From contig NZ_CP049933.1 of NCBI RefSeq assembly GCF_011382985.1, positions 2,356,001 through 2,420,000 of the forward strand: DNA of 64,000 nt, written 5' to 3'. How positions within the stretch are numbered: position 1 is the first letter of the stretch; the number at the start of each line of letters is the position of its first letter. The translations under genes were made by a program, and so were the position numbers. Positions 1-8,089 of the stretch are shown here, one piece after another. This DNA is from Leucobacter coleopterorum. GTDB lineage: Bacteria > Actinomycetota > Actinomycetes > Actinomycetales > Microbacteriaceae. Under the pieces are notes generated by a model that was given only the letters and a program-made list of their open reading frames with translations, was not told the origin of the DNA and did no database searches.

Positions 1-772
1 TGCAGGCAATCGTCACACCGCGGGCCCCGCTCTTTTTCAGTGCCTCGGCGGCCTTGGCAATGGTGCCGCCCGTGTCGATCATGTCGTCGACAACAACACA
101 CCAGCGATCCTTCACATCACCAACGATCTCGTGAACCGAGACCTGGTTTGGCACGAGCGGGTCACGACGCTTGTGAATGATCGCAAGGGGTGCACCAAGC
201 TTGTCGCTCCAAATGTCGGCAACACGCACGCGACCCATGTCGGGCGAGACAACAGTGAGATCGTCACGGTCGATGGTCTTGCGGAAGTGCTCGAGCAGCA
301 CGGGCATAGCAAAGAGATGATCAACAGGGCCGTCGAAGAAGCCCTGGATCTGCGAGGCGTGCAGATCCACAGACATGATGCGGTGCGCACCAGCAGCCTT
401 GAAGAGGTCAGCGATGAGGCGCGCAGAGATCGGCTCGCGTCCGCGACCCTTCTTATCCTGGCGGGAATAGGGGTAGAACGGCGCCACGACGGTGATGCGT
501 TTTGCCGAGGCACGTTTGAGGGCGTCTACCATGATGAGTTGCTCCATGAGCCACTCGTTGATTGGGAAGGTATGTGACTGGATCACAAACGCGTCGGAGC
601 CGCGCACACTCTCGTCGAAGCGCGCGTACAGCTCGCCATTCGCAAAGGTGCGCGCATCGGTCGGAACAAGTTCAGCGCCGAGTTCGGCCGCCACCTGCTC
701 AGCGAGCTCGGGGTACGCCCGGCCCGTAATCAACACGAGTTTCTTCTGCCCAGTCATCTCGATGTTGCTCAT
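1..772 (-). CDS. prs: ribose-phosphate pyrophosphokinase (partial, runs off left edge)
   Basis: PRPP synthetase transfers pyrophosphate from ATP to ribose-5-phosphate in the cytoplasm, supplying purine, pyrimidine, histidine and NAD synthesis. Reading the minus strand from the ATG at 772 gives 257 codons of an enzyme usually about 320-330 residues long, so the C-terminal fifth lies outside the window. Visible motifs are FYPYSRQDKKGR (about residues 99-110), DLHASQIQGFF (136-146) and the PRPP-binding loop VVDDMIDTGGT (about 227-237). The gene follows glmU by 50 bases in the same direction, a very common bacterial pairing. An in-frame ATG five codons in is an alternative start. Family identity is secure. 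Confidence 0.95.
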   Translation of the reverse strand, partial: MSNIEMTGQKKLVLITGRAYPELAEQVAAELGAELVPTDARTFANGELYARFDESVRGSDAFVIQSHTFPINEWLMEQLIMVDALKRASAKRITVVAPFYPYSRQDKKGRGREPISARLIADLFKAAGAHRIMSVDLHASQIQGFFDGPVDHLFAMPVLLEHFRKTIDRDDLTVVSPDMGRVRVADIWSDKLGAPLAIIHKRRDPLVPNQVSVHEIVGDVKDRWCVVVDDMIDTGGTIAKAAEALKKSGARGVTIAC

Positions 773-822
773 CGGCGCCCGTTTCCCATCTCAGCTATTT
801 TCACCGTGGTTATGTGGAGTTG

Positions 823-2265
823 TTAGAGTTCGTCGTTGTTCGCGTGTTGTGCACGCTCGGCTGCGGCCGCTGTGCTGGTGCCGGGCCGATTCTCGGCGAC
901 CCAACCCTCAATATTGCGCTGCGGTGCAACACTCATGGCGAGGGATCCTGCCGGAACCGTTTTGCGAACAACCGTGCCCGCCGCCGTGTATGCACCATCT
1001 TCAATGGTAACCGGAGCGATAAGCACATTTTTCGATCCAACGCGCACTCCGTCACCAACAACGGTCAAGTGCTTCTTCACACCGTCATAGTTGGCAAAAA
1101 TTGTGCCTGCACCAATGTTGGCATCGGCACCGATCTGGGCGTCTCCAACGTAGGAGAGGTGCGGCACCTTACTGCCATCGCCGATCTTTGCGTTCTTAGC
1201 CTCAACGAACGCGCCGATCTTGCCGCCCTCACCCAGTTCGGTTCCAGGGCGAATGTAGCTGAATGGGCCCACCTGCGAGTTTGCGGCGAATACCGCGAGA
1301 GTTGCCTCGCTGCGGCGAATATGAGCTCCCTCACCAACCTCGCAGTCGACGAGCGTGGTGTCGGGACCGATAATGGCTCCGGTTGCAATGGAGGTGGCAC
1401 CGTGCAGGTAAGTGCCGGGCAGGATCTCGGTATCTGGCTGAATGGAAACGTCTGCGTCGATCCACGTCGTTGTCGGATCTTGAATTGTCACTCCCGCGCG
1501 CTGGTGATCGCGCACGATTCTCGCGTTGAGTTCACGCCCCGCATCGGCAAGCTGCACACGATCGTTTACTCCCGCGATAAGCCAGGGATCATTCGTGGCG
1601 ACCGCCTCGACAAGACCGCCGCTCGCCAGAATACGCGCGGCAGCATCGGTCAGGTACTTCTCACCTTGCGCATTGTTCGTGTCAATCTCAGAGAGTGCGC
1701 GCTCAATGTCTCGGCGCGCGAAGACGTAAATGCCGCCGTTGATCTCGGTGATACGACGCTGGGCTTCGCTCGCATCTTTCTCTTCAACGATGCCGGTCAC
1801 GGCCCCCTCAGAGTCGCGCAGAATGCGTCCAAGACCGGTCGGGTTGTCGTAGATTGCTGAGAGCATGGTCATCGCACGGCCGTCTTCAAGGTGGCCACGC
1901 ACGAGGCGGTCAATCGTCGCGGCATCGATCAGGGGCACGTCGCCCGAAAGCACCACGACGGAACCGTCAAACTCTGCGGGAAGCGCGGCGAGCGCCTGCT
2001 CTACCGCACGCCCGGTTCCCGGCACCTCGTCTTGACCGACCATGACGGTATCCGGTGCGTGATCCAGAATTGCCTCGGTTACACGCTCACGCTCGTGCCG
2101 TACAACCGCAATCACCTGCTGCGGTGAAACCGCTGCAGCGGTGTCGAGCACGTGGGCAATAAGTGAGCGTCCGCCGATGCGATGCAGCACCTTCGGAAGC
2201 GAAGACTTCATGCGTGTTCCCTGCCCCGCTGCAAGAATCACAACCGCGAGTGAGCGTTCTGCCAT
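823..2265 (-). CDS. glmU: bifunctional UDP-N-acetylglucosamine pyrophosphorylase / glucosamine-1-phosphate N-acetyltransferase
   Basis: GlmU acetylates glucosamine-1-phosphate and couples the product to UTP, giving UDP-GlcNAc for peptidoglycan and other glycans. The 480-residue product has the usual family length. The N-terminal uridylyltransferase domain (about residues 1-235) begins with the nucleotide loop LAAGQGTRMKS at 11-21. The C-terminal half carries left-handed beta-helix hexapeptide repeats with the acetyltransferase signature region (for example PGTELGEGGKIGAFVEAKN). The start ATG at 2265 is preceded by AGAGAGG about 9 bases upstream. It lies between tRNA-Gln and prs on the same strand. 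No break is seen. Confidence 0.97.
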   Translation of the reverse strand: MAERSLAVVILAAGQGTRMKSSLPKVLHRIGGRSLIAHVLDTAAAVSPQQVIAVVRHERERVTEAILDHAPDTVMVGQDEVPGTGRAVEQALAALPAEFDGSVVVLSGDVPLIDAATIDRLVRGHLEDGRAMTMLSAIYDNPTGLGRILRDSEGAVTGIVEEKDASEAQRRITEINGGIYVFARRDIERALSEIDTNNAQGEKYLTDAAARILASGGLVEAVATNDPWLIAGVNDRVQLADAGRELNARIVRDHQRAGVTIQDPTTTWIDADVSIQPDTEILPGTYLHGATSIATGAIIGPDTTLVDCEVGEGAHIRRSEATLAVFAANSQVGPFSYIRPGTELGEGGKIGAFVEAKNAKIGDGSKVPHLSYVGDAQIGADANIGAGTIFANYDGVKKHLTVVGDGVRVGSKNVLIAPVTIEDGAYTAAGTVVRKTVPAGSLAMSVAPQRNIEGWVAENRPGTSTAAAAERAQHANNDEL

Positions 2266-2368
2266 TTGAGCTTGCCTCTCTTAGGGTCCTACACCTTGCC
2301 GGAGCTCTCGTTATACCTGCTCCTCAGCTCCCGACGCACTGAGAAGCTTCGCTTTACTGTGTTCTGGC

Positions 2369-2384
2369 GGCGCTTGTGAGCGCC
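2369..2384. other. small inverted repeat between tRNA-Gln and glmU
   Basis: GGCGCT and AGCGCC form a 6-bp perfect stem around a TGTG loop. It sits just downstream of the tRNA terminator on the minus strand and within the probable glmU leader. No T tract follows, so I do not call it a terminator, and no function is assigned. Confidence 0.35.
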
Positions 2385-2394
2385 ACACGGAGCA

Positions 2395-2421
2395 ATAAAA
2401 AAGAGCTTCGCTCTTTTTTAT
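2395..2421 (-). terminator. intrinsic terminator downstream of tRNA-Gln
   Basis: ATAAAAAAGAG and CTCTTTTTTAT form an 11-bp perfect stem with the 5-base loop CTTCG/CGAAG. It lies 2 bases beyond the 3' end of the tRNA on the minus strand, and the stem itself ends in a T-rich run. The symmetry means it could also act on plus-strand transcripts, but no plus-strand gene ends here. Confidence 0.8.
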
Positions 2422-2423
2422 CG

Positions 2424-2495
2424 CTCCGCCCCCAGGACTCGAACCTGGACCTAACAGCTCCAAAGGCTGTCGTGCTGCCATTACACCAAGGCGGA
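2424..2495 (-). tRNA. tRNA-Gln (anticodon TTG)
   Basis: A 72-base cloverleaf reads on the minus strand. The acceptor arm TCCGCCT pairs with GGGCGGA (one G-T pair). The anticodon stem ACAGC/GCTGT encloses the loop CTTTGGA, giving anticodon TTG, which reads CAA. The T arm contains the expected GGTTCGAGTCC. The discriminator base is G and CCA is not encoded. A strong terminator follows at once. Confidence 0.95.
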
Positions 2496-2562
2496 TCGTG
2501 CAGATATTGCACTCGTATAGTCTGCCAGATTCCAGAGGCTCGCGTGGACCACCTCGCACCCG

Positions 2563-2568
2563 GATAAT
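2563..2568 (+). promoter_or_regulatory. possible -10 element of a leaderless MarR transcript
   Basis: GATAAT sits 6 bases before the ATG of the MarR gene, the spacing expected if transcription starts at or next to the start codon, which is common in actinobacteria. No good ribosome-binding site precedes that ATG, and no consensus -35 is visible. This is inference from spacing only. Confidence 0.3.
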
Positions 2569-2574
2569 AGAACA

Positions 2575-3114
2575 ATGAAACACGAGGACGAGGTCGACCG
2601 CATTATTGCCGATTGGAGCAGGGCGCGACCAGACCTAGATCTTGCTCCGCTCTCCGTTTTCTCGCGCCTTTCTCGCATTGCGAAGCACCTCGATCGCGCC
2701 AGAGCACACGCATTTGAGCGTTCAGGATTGAGTTCGTGGGAGTTCGACGTGCTTGCCGTGCTGCGGCGCGGCGGCGAGCCATACCGCCAGAGCCCCAAAA
2801 CCCTCGTGCAGCAGACAATGGTCTCGAGCGGCACGATGACGAACCGGATCGACCGCATGGCCGAGCGGAAGCTCGTACGTCGACTCACCGACCCCAACGA
2901 CGGGCGAGGCGTGCTCGTGGAGATGACACAGCAGGGACAAACTCTCGTAGACGCTGCAATGACCCGTCTCAGCGATGCCGAAGAAAGGCTACTTGCGGGC
3001 CTCCCTCGCTCCGAGAGAGATAGGCTCGCCGCGCTCCTACGGCGCCTTGCAGCGAGCGTTGATCGCTTCGAGTCTCCGGTTACAGAGCCGATCACGCTGC
3101 CTGCCCTGGATTAG
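2575..3114 (+). CDS. MarR-family transcriptional regulator
   Basis: A 179-residue regulator with the MarR winged helix-turn-helix architecture. Helices at about residues 45-75 (SSWEFDVLAVLRRGG) lead into the recognition region MVSSGTMTNRIDRM, then the wing with RLTDPNDGRGVLVEMT (about 105-120), the family's DxRx-type turn. The C-terminal helices would form the dimer interface. MarR proteins usually repress a neighbouring gene and release DNA on binding a small ligand. It stands alone: glmU/tRNA-Gln lie divergently to the left and the amidase converges from the right, so the target may be itself or distant. The upstream region overlaps the tRNA-Gln promoter area. Confidence 0.88.
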   Translation: MKHEDEVDRIIADWSRARPDLDLAPLSVFSRLSRIAKHLDRARAHAFERSGLSSWEFDVLAVLRRGGEPYRQSPKTLVQQTMVSSGTMTNRIDRMAERKLVRRLTDPNDGRGVLVEMTQQGQTLVDAAMTRLSDAEERLLAGLPRSERDRLAALLRRLAASVDRFESPVTEPITLPALD

Positions 3115-3135
3115 GGTGCAGCAGACCGGGGATCG

Positions 3136-4809
3136 CTACGAGTATTGCTCCGGCGCAACACGCATTGATCCCGACCCACCGGCCTCAAAAGCAGCGGCGT
3201 AACCCAGCAGTGTCGGGTCAGAATAGGCTGCACCCGCAAAGGTGAGTCCGATCGGCATGCCGATGTCACGCATCAGCCCCATCGAAACGGTCACCGTCGG
3301 AATGCCCAGGTGGCGCAGCGCATAGTTTCCATTCGAGAAGAACACCCCGTTCGCCCAGGCGCGATCCGCTGCCGCGAGATCAACATCCGCGTTGGCTGCC
3401 CCCACGTCGGCATTCGCAGGAAACACGACAGCGTCGAAGCCGCGCTCAGTCAGCCACGATTCAAATAGCGACTCACGAAGTTGTACGAGCGCCCGCAATC
3501 CGTCAGCAAAATCGCTGCGCTCACGGGGGTCCGAGATGCCCGCGCGCGCGGCAGCCACAGTAGCCCGATAGCGATTCTCGTAGTCCTCGACCTCCTCGTA
3601 GCGGTCGGGCAGCGCGCCGGGAGGCTGCGGGAAGATCTGATCCGGATCCACAACCCCGAGGTTCGGAATCGCGGGATCACCGTTCGCCCGCAGGAAGTCG
3701 TCCCACCCAAACCCAAGAAAGTGGGTGAACTCCGTGTCCATCCACCCCTCAGGCAGCACTCCGAGCTCGCCGACGTTTTCTTGCCCTGGGCGGTCACCCT
3801 CGTAGCGTTCGATGAGCGGAAAATCGGTCACTACCACCTCGGCACCGAGTGCCTCAAGGCGCTCTTTCGCTATCCCGAACTGCTCCAGCGCCGACGGACG
3901 CACCTCGATCGGATAGTTAGAGTCTTGTCCAAGGTACATGGCGGGAACGGCGAAACGCTTGCCACGAAGCGCGTCTTTCTCCACCACGTCGAGGTACGAC
4001 GCGGGACGGTGCTCGCTCGGCTTGGGCAGCGGGACGACTGACTGGTTACGCCAGAAATCGCCGCGCGTCACGTCATCGTCTTGCACGAGCACATCGAGCA
4101 AACGCAGCATGTCGGGCATCGAGCGGGTGTGCGGCACAACCACATCGCGCGCCGGAAACAGCGGCCAATTGCCACGAATCGACAGAATGCCCCACGACGG
4201 CGTGTAGGCGCACAGACCGTTGTTTGAAGCCGGGCTGCGACCCGAAGATACCGTCTCTTCTCCCATGCCAAACACCGCGAGGTTGGCGGCCGTTGAGACG
4301 CCCGAGCCATTGGAGGAACCCGAGGCATAAGCTGCGGCCAGATAATCCCGGTTGTATGGGCTCTCTGCGCGACCGTACACGCCACGCTGCATGCCGCCGT
4401 CGGCCATTGGGGGCATGTTGGTTTTGCCGATCAGCACAGCCCCGGCCTCACGTAATTTGGAAACCGAGAATGCGTCCCACTGCGCAATGAGGTTCTTGAA
4501 CGCGGGTGATCCCGAAGCGACTGTGAGGCCTTTGACCATGTAGGAGTCTTTGACAGTAAAGGGCACCCCCTCCAACGGGCGGGCGGTTCCCGCGCGCCAA
4601 CGGCGATCAGACTCAGCCGCCTGCGCAAGCGCATCAGGGTTCGCGACGGGGATCGCGTTCAGCCCCTCGGGTCCGCGATCAAACGATTCAATGCGTTCAA
4701 GGTAGGCCTCGGTGAGCCAGGTGCTTGTAATGGCACCCGTTCGCAGTGCCTCAAGCACATCTTCGATCGTCGTCTCAATGAGATCAAATCCCGCACCCTG
4801 CTGCCCCAT
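3136..4809 (-). CDS. amidase-signature family hydrolase
   Basis: A 557-residue amidase-signature enzyme, a family that cleaves amide bonds with a Ser-cisSer-Lys triad. Lys87 in GVPFTVKDSY, a cis-Ser in ASGSSNGSG (about 165) and the nucleophile in GEETVSSGRSP (about Ser189) align with the family pattern, although the usual GG before the nucleophile is VS here. No signal peptide is visible, so it is probably cytoplasmic. The substrate is unknown. The start ATG at 4809 has GAGGG just upstream. It diverges from a TetR gene, with a palindrome between them, which suggests substrate-responsive repression. Confidence 0.88.
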   Translation of the reverse strand: MGQQGAGFDLIETTIEDVLEALRTGAITSTWLTEAYLERIESFDRGPEGLNAIPVANPDALAQAAESDRRWRAGTARPLEGVPFTVKDSYMVKGLTVASGSPAFKNLIAQWDAFSVSKLREAGAVLIGKTNMPPMADGGMQRGVYGRAESPYNRDYLAAAYASGSSNGSGVSTAANLAVFGMGEETVSSGRSPASNNGLCAYTPSWGILSIRGNWPLFPARDVVVPHTRSMPDMLRLLDVLVQDDDVTRGDFWRNQSVVPLPKPSEHRPASYLDVVEKDALRGKRFAVPAMYLGQDSNYPIEVRPSALEQFGIAKERLEALGAEVVVTDFPLIERYEGDRPGQENVGELGVLPEGWMDTEFTHFLGFGWDDFLRANGDPAIPNLGVVDPDQIFPQPPGALPDRYEEVEDYENRYRATVAAARAGISDPRERSDFADGLRALVQLRESLFESWLTERGFDAVVFPANADVGAANADVDLAAADRAWANGVFFSNGNYALRHLGIPTVTVSMGLMRDIGMPIGLTFAGAAYSDPTLLGYAAAFEAGGSGSMRVAPEQYS

Positions 4810-4845
4810 TACCGCCCTCGCTTTTTCCTACCCGTGTGAAGTATC

Positions 4846-4861
4846 CTGAAAATAGTTTCAG
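4846..4861. promoter_or_regulatory. candidate TetR operator between amidase and TetR genes
   Basis: CTGAAA-ATAG-TTTCAG is a 16-base inverted repeat with perfect 6-base arms in the 95-base divergent intergenic region. Its size and place fit an operator for the adjacent TetR-family regulator, controlling the amidase and itself. The motif is seen directly; the binding protein is inferred. Confidence 0.55.
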
Positions 4862-4904
4862 TTAATGGTCGCGCATTGTCAAGCGCGGCACACGAGGGAG
4901 CACC

Positions 4905-5482
4905 GTGGCACGGGACAGCATTGAGAGCCGAGAACGCATTCTGGAGGCGTGCGAGCGTTGCATCGCCCGTTCCGGGCTAGCCGCGTTTCGAATGCAGGAT
5001 GTGGCCCGCGAGGCGGGAGTGTCGATTGGCTTGCTCGCTTACCACTTCGGGACCGCGATGGTTTGCTCCAGGCAGCGCTCGATCACGTGAACGCTGGAGC
5101 CGCTGCGCGCGCGGGGCGTGCACCAAGTCACACCAACCCAGCTGGCCGGTTAATAGCGCTTCTCTGCTCAGAGTTTGGTGATGATCCGCAGATTCGTGCG
5201 GGCTCCATCGCGTGGAACGAACTGCGTGCCGCAGCCGTGTTTGAGTCAGCAAGCGCCGATGCTCTCGCACGGTCCACTGCTGAATGGCAGGAAACGGTAC
5301 GTGCGCTGGTTGCCGAGATCGCGCCCGAGTTAGATGCTCCCGCAGTCGCGCTCACGCTCACCGCGCTTGTCGAGGGCCTGTCGGGGCGATGGCTCACTGC
5401 ACAGATTACGTCGACAGAGGCCCAGGCGACCGTACAGCAGGTGCTGATCCAGCTCGGTCTCACTCACACCGAAACGCACTAA
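4905..5482 (+). CDS. TetR-family regulator (frameshift at 5049-5051)
   Basis: The N-terminal helix-turn-helix (about residues 10-50, with MQDVAREAGVSIGLLAYHFG) is a typical TetR DNA-binding domain. Reading then breaks at a GGG run at 5049-5051; adding one G gives FGDRDGLLQAALDHV, the standard continuation, and an uninterrupted product of 192 residues ending at 5482. The C-terminal ligand domain is not recognisable by substrate. The start is GTG at 4905 with GAGGGAG ahead of it. It is divergent from the amidase, its likely target through the 4846-4861 palindrome. I regard the break as a sequencing error. Confidence 0.8.
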
Positions 5483-5490
5483 TCAACGTC

Positions 5491-6396
5491 TCAGCGCAGC
5501 CCGCGCTTCGACACGATCCCCTGCAGAATCTCTGCCAACCACCTCGCGGCGGGCAACACCGAACCACGACGAGTCGCAAACGAAACGTGCCGCTCCCCCA
5601 GGTCCTGCACAGCAGGACGCAGCACAACACCGTAGTCCGTGTCCACCGCAGCGGCCGTGGTGAGTGCACAACCGAGGCCCTCTGCGACCAGCCCATGAAT
5701 CATGGTGAGGTCATCGGTTCGCATCAGTTCTCGCGCGTGGAACCCGAGTGAGTGACAGACGCGGCGAATCACTCGGTCCGGGGCTTCATCGTCGCTCCGG
5801 CTAAACACCCACGAAACCTCGGAGAGCTCAGCAAAATCGAGCACCTCCTGCGCAGCAAGCGTGCTGTTGCGCGCCACCATGACTCGATAGGGCTCAGCAA
5901 TGAGCGTTTCGAGCGACAAATCCGGTGCCACAAACGCGGGCTCATCAGAGACGTCATAAATGAGACCCGCGTGCACCTCACCACTCCGAATCATACGCAC
6001 CACGTCAGTCGGCTCAGCCTCGACCACTTCAACACGCACCAGGGTTCTGTGCTGCAGTTCGGCAATCGCGGCGGGAAGAAGACGTGAACCGATTGACGCG
6101 AAGGTGCCGATGCGCAGGGTGACGACCCCCGCGTCTCGTTGATCAGCCACCAATTGCTCGGCGCGCTGGATACGCCGGAGCGCCGGAGCGATCTCCTCAG
6201 CGAAGGAAACCCCGAGCGGTGTGAGGACGCTGCCGCTTCTGCCGGACTCCACGAGGCGCGCCCCGAGATGGGCCTCTAACCCGCGCAGGTGATGGGTAAT
6301 CGTTGGCACCCCGTACTGCAGCGACTCAGCCGCCCTCGTCAGACTGCCGCACTCACGCACGGCAAGGAGCACTCGAAACTGCTGCAGCGTCATCAT
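5491..6396 (-). CDS. LysR-family transcriptional regulator
   Basis: A 301-residue LysR-type regulator. The N-terminal winged helix-turn-helix spans about residues 1-60 (LQQFRVLLAVRECGSLTRAA, followed by TITHHLRGLEAHLGARL), and a periplasmic-binding-protein-like effector domain follows from about residue 90. ATG at 6396 is chosen; ATG at 6393 and an in-frame GTG at 6402 are alternatives. It is divergent from the PLP decarboxylase and permease genes, which makes that operon its probable target. The effector is unknown but is plausibly an amino acid or amine from the regulated pathway. Confidence 0.88.
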   Translation of the reverse strand: MMTLQQFRVLLAVRECGSLTRAAESLQYGVPTITHHLRGLEAHLGARLVESGRSGSVLTPLGVSFAEEIAPALRRIQRAEQLVADQRDAGVVTLRIGTFASIGSRLLPAAIAELQHRTLVRVEVVEAEPTDVVRMIRSGEVHAGLIYDVSDEPAFVAPDLSLETLIAEPYRVMVARNSTLAAQEVLDFAELSEVSWVFSRSDDEAPDRVIRRVCHSLGFHARELMRTDDLTMIHGLVAEGLGCALTTAAAVDTDYGVVLRPAVQDLGERHVSFATRRGSVLPAARWLAEILQGIVSKRGLR

Positions 6397-6407
6397 ACGC
6401 ACGAGCT

Positions 6408-6449
6408 TATGTCATAGCCAATATGTCACAGATATCTAAATCCTGATAT
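6408..6449. promoter_or_regulatory. candidate LysR binding region in the LysR/decarboxylase divergent promoter
   Basis: Two direct copies of TATGTCA-Y-AG start at 6408 and 6422, 14 bases apart, and are followed by ATATC-N8-GATAT at 6432-6449, an AT-rich dyad. LysR regulators bind dyads near divergent promoters, so this is a natural candidate. The assignment rests on position and symmetry only. Confidence 0.45.
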
Positions 6450-6484
6450 AGCGCAGGTTGCACTGCGTACCTACGATTATCAGC

Positions 6485-8031
6485 ATGTCGCTGAGCTATG
6501 CCCCCGTGCCCACCCCAGAAGCAGTGGAGACCCCGCGCCAAGACCCCGCTTCCAGTGGCATCTCGGCTCGGCAGTTTGAGGCCCCCTATGCCGACGCGCT
6601 TCGCGCTCTTGCCACACACGACTGGCAGCGCATCCACGTTCCCGCCCACCAGGCAAAAGCAGCGAACGCTCCAGGCGTCGCAAGCCTGGTGGGCGAAGAT
6701 GCACTGCGCATGGACTTCCCTATGCTGTTCAGCGGGGTGGATCAGCAGACTTGGAGGCTCGTGACCCCCGGACGAACGACTCCAATCATGCGGGCCCAGG
6801 AGCTTGCGGCGGAAGCCTGGGGTGCAAGCCGGACCTGGTTCATCACCAACGGAGCTTCGGGCGGCAATCACATCGCAACAGCGGTCGTGAAGGGCCTCGG
6901 CAATGAACTCGTTGTGCAGCGCAGCGTGCACTCGAGTGTTATCGATGGCATTACCCGTGTTGGATTGACCCCGCACTTTGTCACGGGTGCCGTTGACACC
7001 GGACTCGGTGCCGCGCACGGCGTGACAGCCTCACAAATCGATGAGGCCCTCACCGCACACCCCACAAGCTCAGCGGTGTACATCGTCACCCCAAGCTACT
7101 TTGGGGCCGTTGCTGATGTCGCCGCGATCGCCGAGGTCGCGCATCGCCACGGGGTGCCGCTTATCGTGGACGAAGCCTGGGATCCCATTTCGGCATGCAT
7201 CCGAAGTTGCCCACAAACGCAGCAAGACTTGGCGCCGACCTCATTATCTCCAGCACGCACAAAGCCGCTGGCTCACTCACCCAGTCCGCGATGATCCAGC
7301 TCGGCCATGGCCCGTTTGCTGAGAGCCTCGACTCACTTGTCGACCGAGTAGTGCGTTCCTTCCAATCCACAAGCAGCAGCGCGCTTCTACTCGCCTCACT
7401 CGATGAAGCACGTCGGCATCTTGCTACCCGCCCCGACGCCATCGAGCTGGCACTCGCCTCAGCCCAGCGCATTCGATCCCTGGTGAGCGCTGATCGCCGC
7501 TATCGCGACGCCACCCCCGACATTCTCGCGAGTCCTGACGCGATCGCACATGATCCTTTTAAGATCGCCATTGATACCCGCGGCGCTGGCATCACCGGCC
7601 CAGACGCCCACTACCAATTGCTGCGCGATCACCGTGTGTACTGCGAACTTTCCACACCGTCAGCTCTGCTCCTGCTCGTTGGAGCGACCTCACCTGTCGA
7701 CGTCGACCGGTTCTGGAGCGCGCTGCAGGCCCTTCCCGAAGCCGAAATCGAACCGGAACGCCCCATCGCACTGCCTGCAAACTGTGAACGGGCAATGGGC
7801 CTCGGAGAGGCGTTCTACAGCCCGGTTGAGACGGTATCCTATTCCGAGGCCATTGGTCGCGTCTCCGCTGATTCGCTGGCTGCCTACCCGCCCGGGGTTC
7901 CTAATGTGCTTCCGGGCGAGATCTTGAGCGCCGAAGTCGTGTCGTTCCTGCGCTCTACCGCAGCTGCGCCATCTGGCTATGTTCGCGGTGCCGCAGACCC
8001 CGCGCTCACAACGTTCCGCGTTGTGGCCTAG
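6485..8031 (+). CDS. Orn/Lys/Arg decarboxylase-like fold-type I PLP enzyme (frameshift at 7179-7181)
   Basis: The restored product has 515 residues and resembles the major domain of Orn/Lys/Arg decarboxylases. TWFITNGASGGNH forms the cofactor phosphate region, IVDEAWG gives the PLP-ring aspartate, and SSTHKAAGSLTQSAMI contains the Schiff-base lysine. The reading frame breaks at a GGG run (7179-7181); one added G yields DEAWGSHFGMHP, the expected continuation. The start is uncertain: I use ATG at 6485, with an in-frame TTG at 6458 as alternative. It leads an operon with a CycA-like permease 58 bases downstream and diverges from a LysR gene. Lysine, ornithine or arginine are likely substrates, but the sequence does not decide between them. 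Confidence 0.78.
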
Positions 8032-8089
8032 CCCTTCCCCAAACAACCCCCAAAAACGCCGTGCACCACGGCAGACACAAAGGAGTGCC

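Noticed and set aside
814..1860. Long plus-strand open frame opposite glmU
   Set aside because: It lies wholly antisense to an intact, conserved glmU with good motifs, and its product is repetitive and unlike any family; a high-GC shadow.
5041..5060. Interrupted TetR, cysK, prfA, thrB, atpB and others as pseudogenes
   Set aside because: All breaks are one-base losses in G or C runs, several are in essential genes, and single-base repair restores perfect family sequence; decay would not show this uniform pattern.
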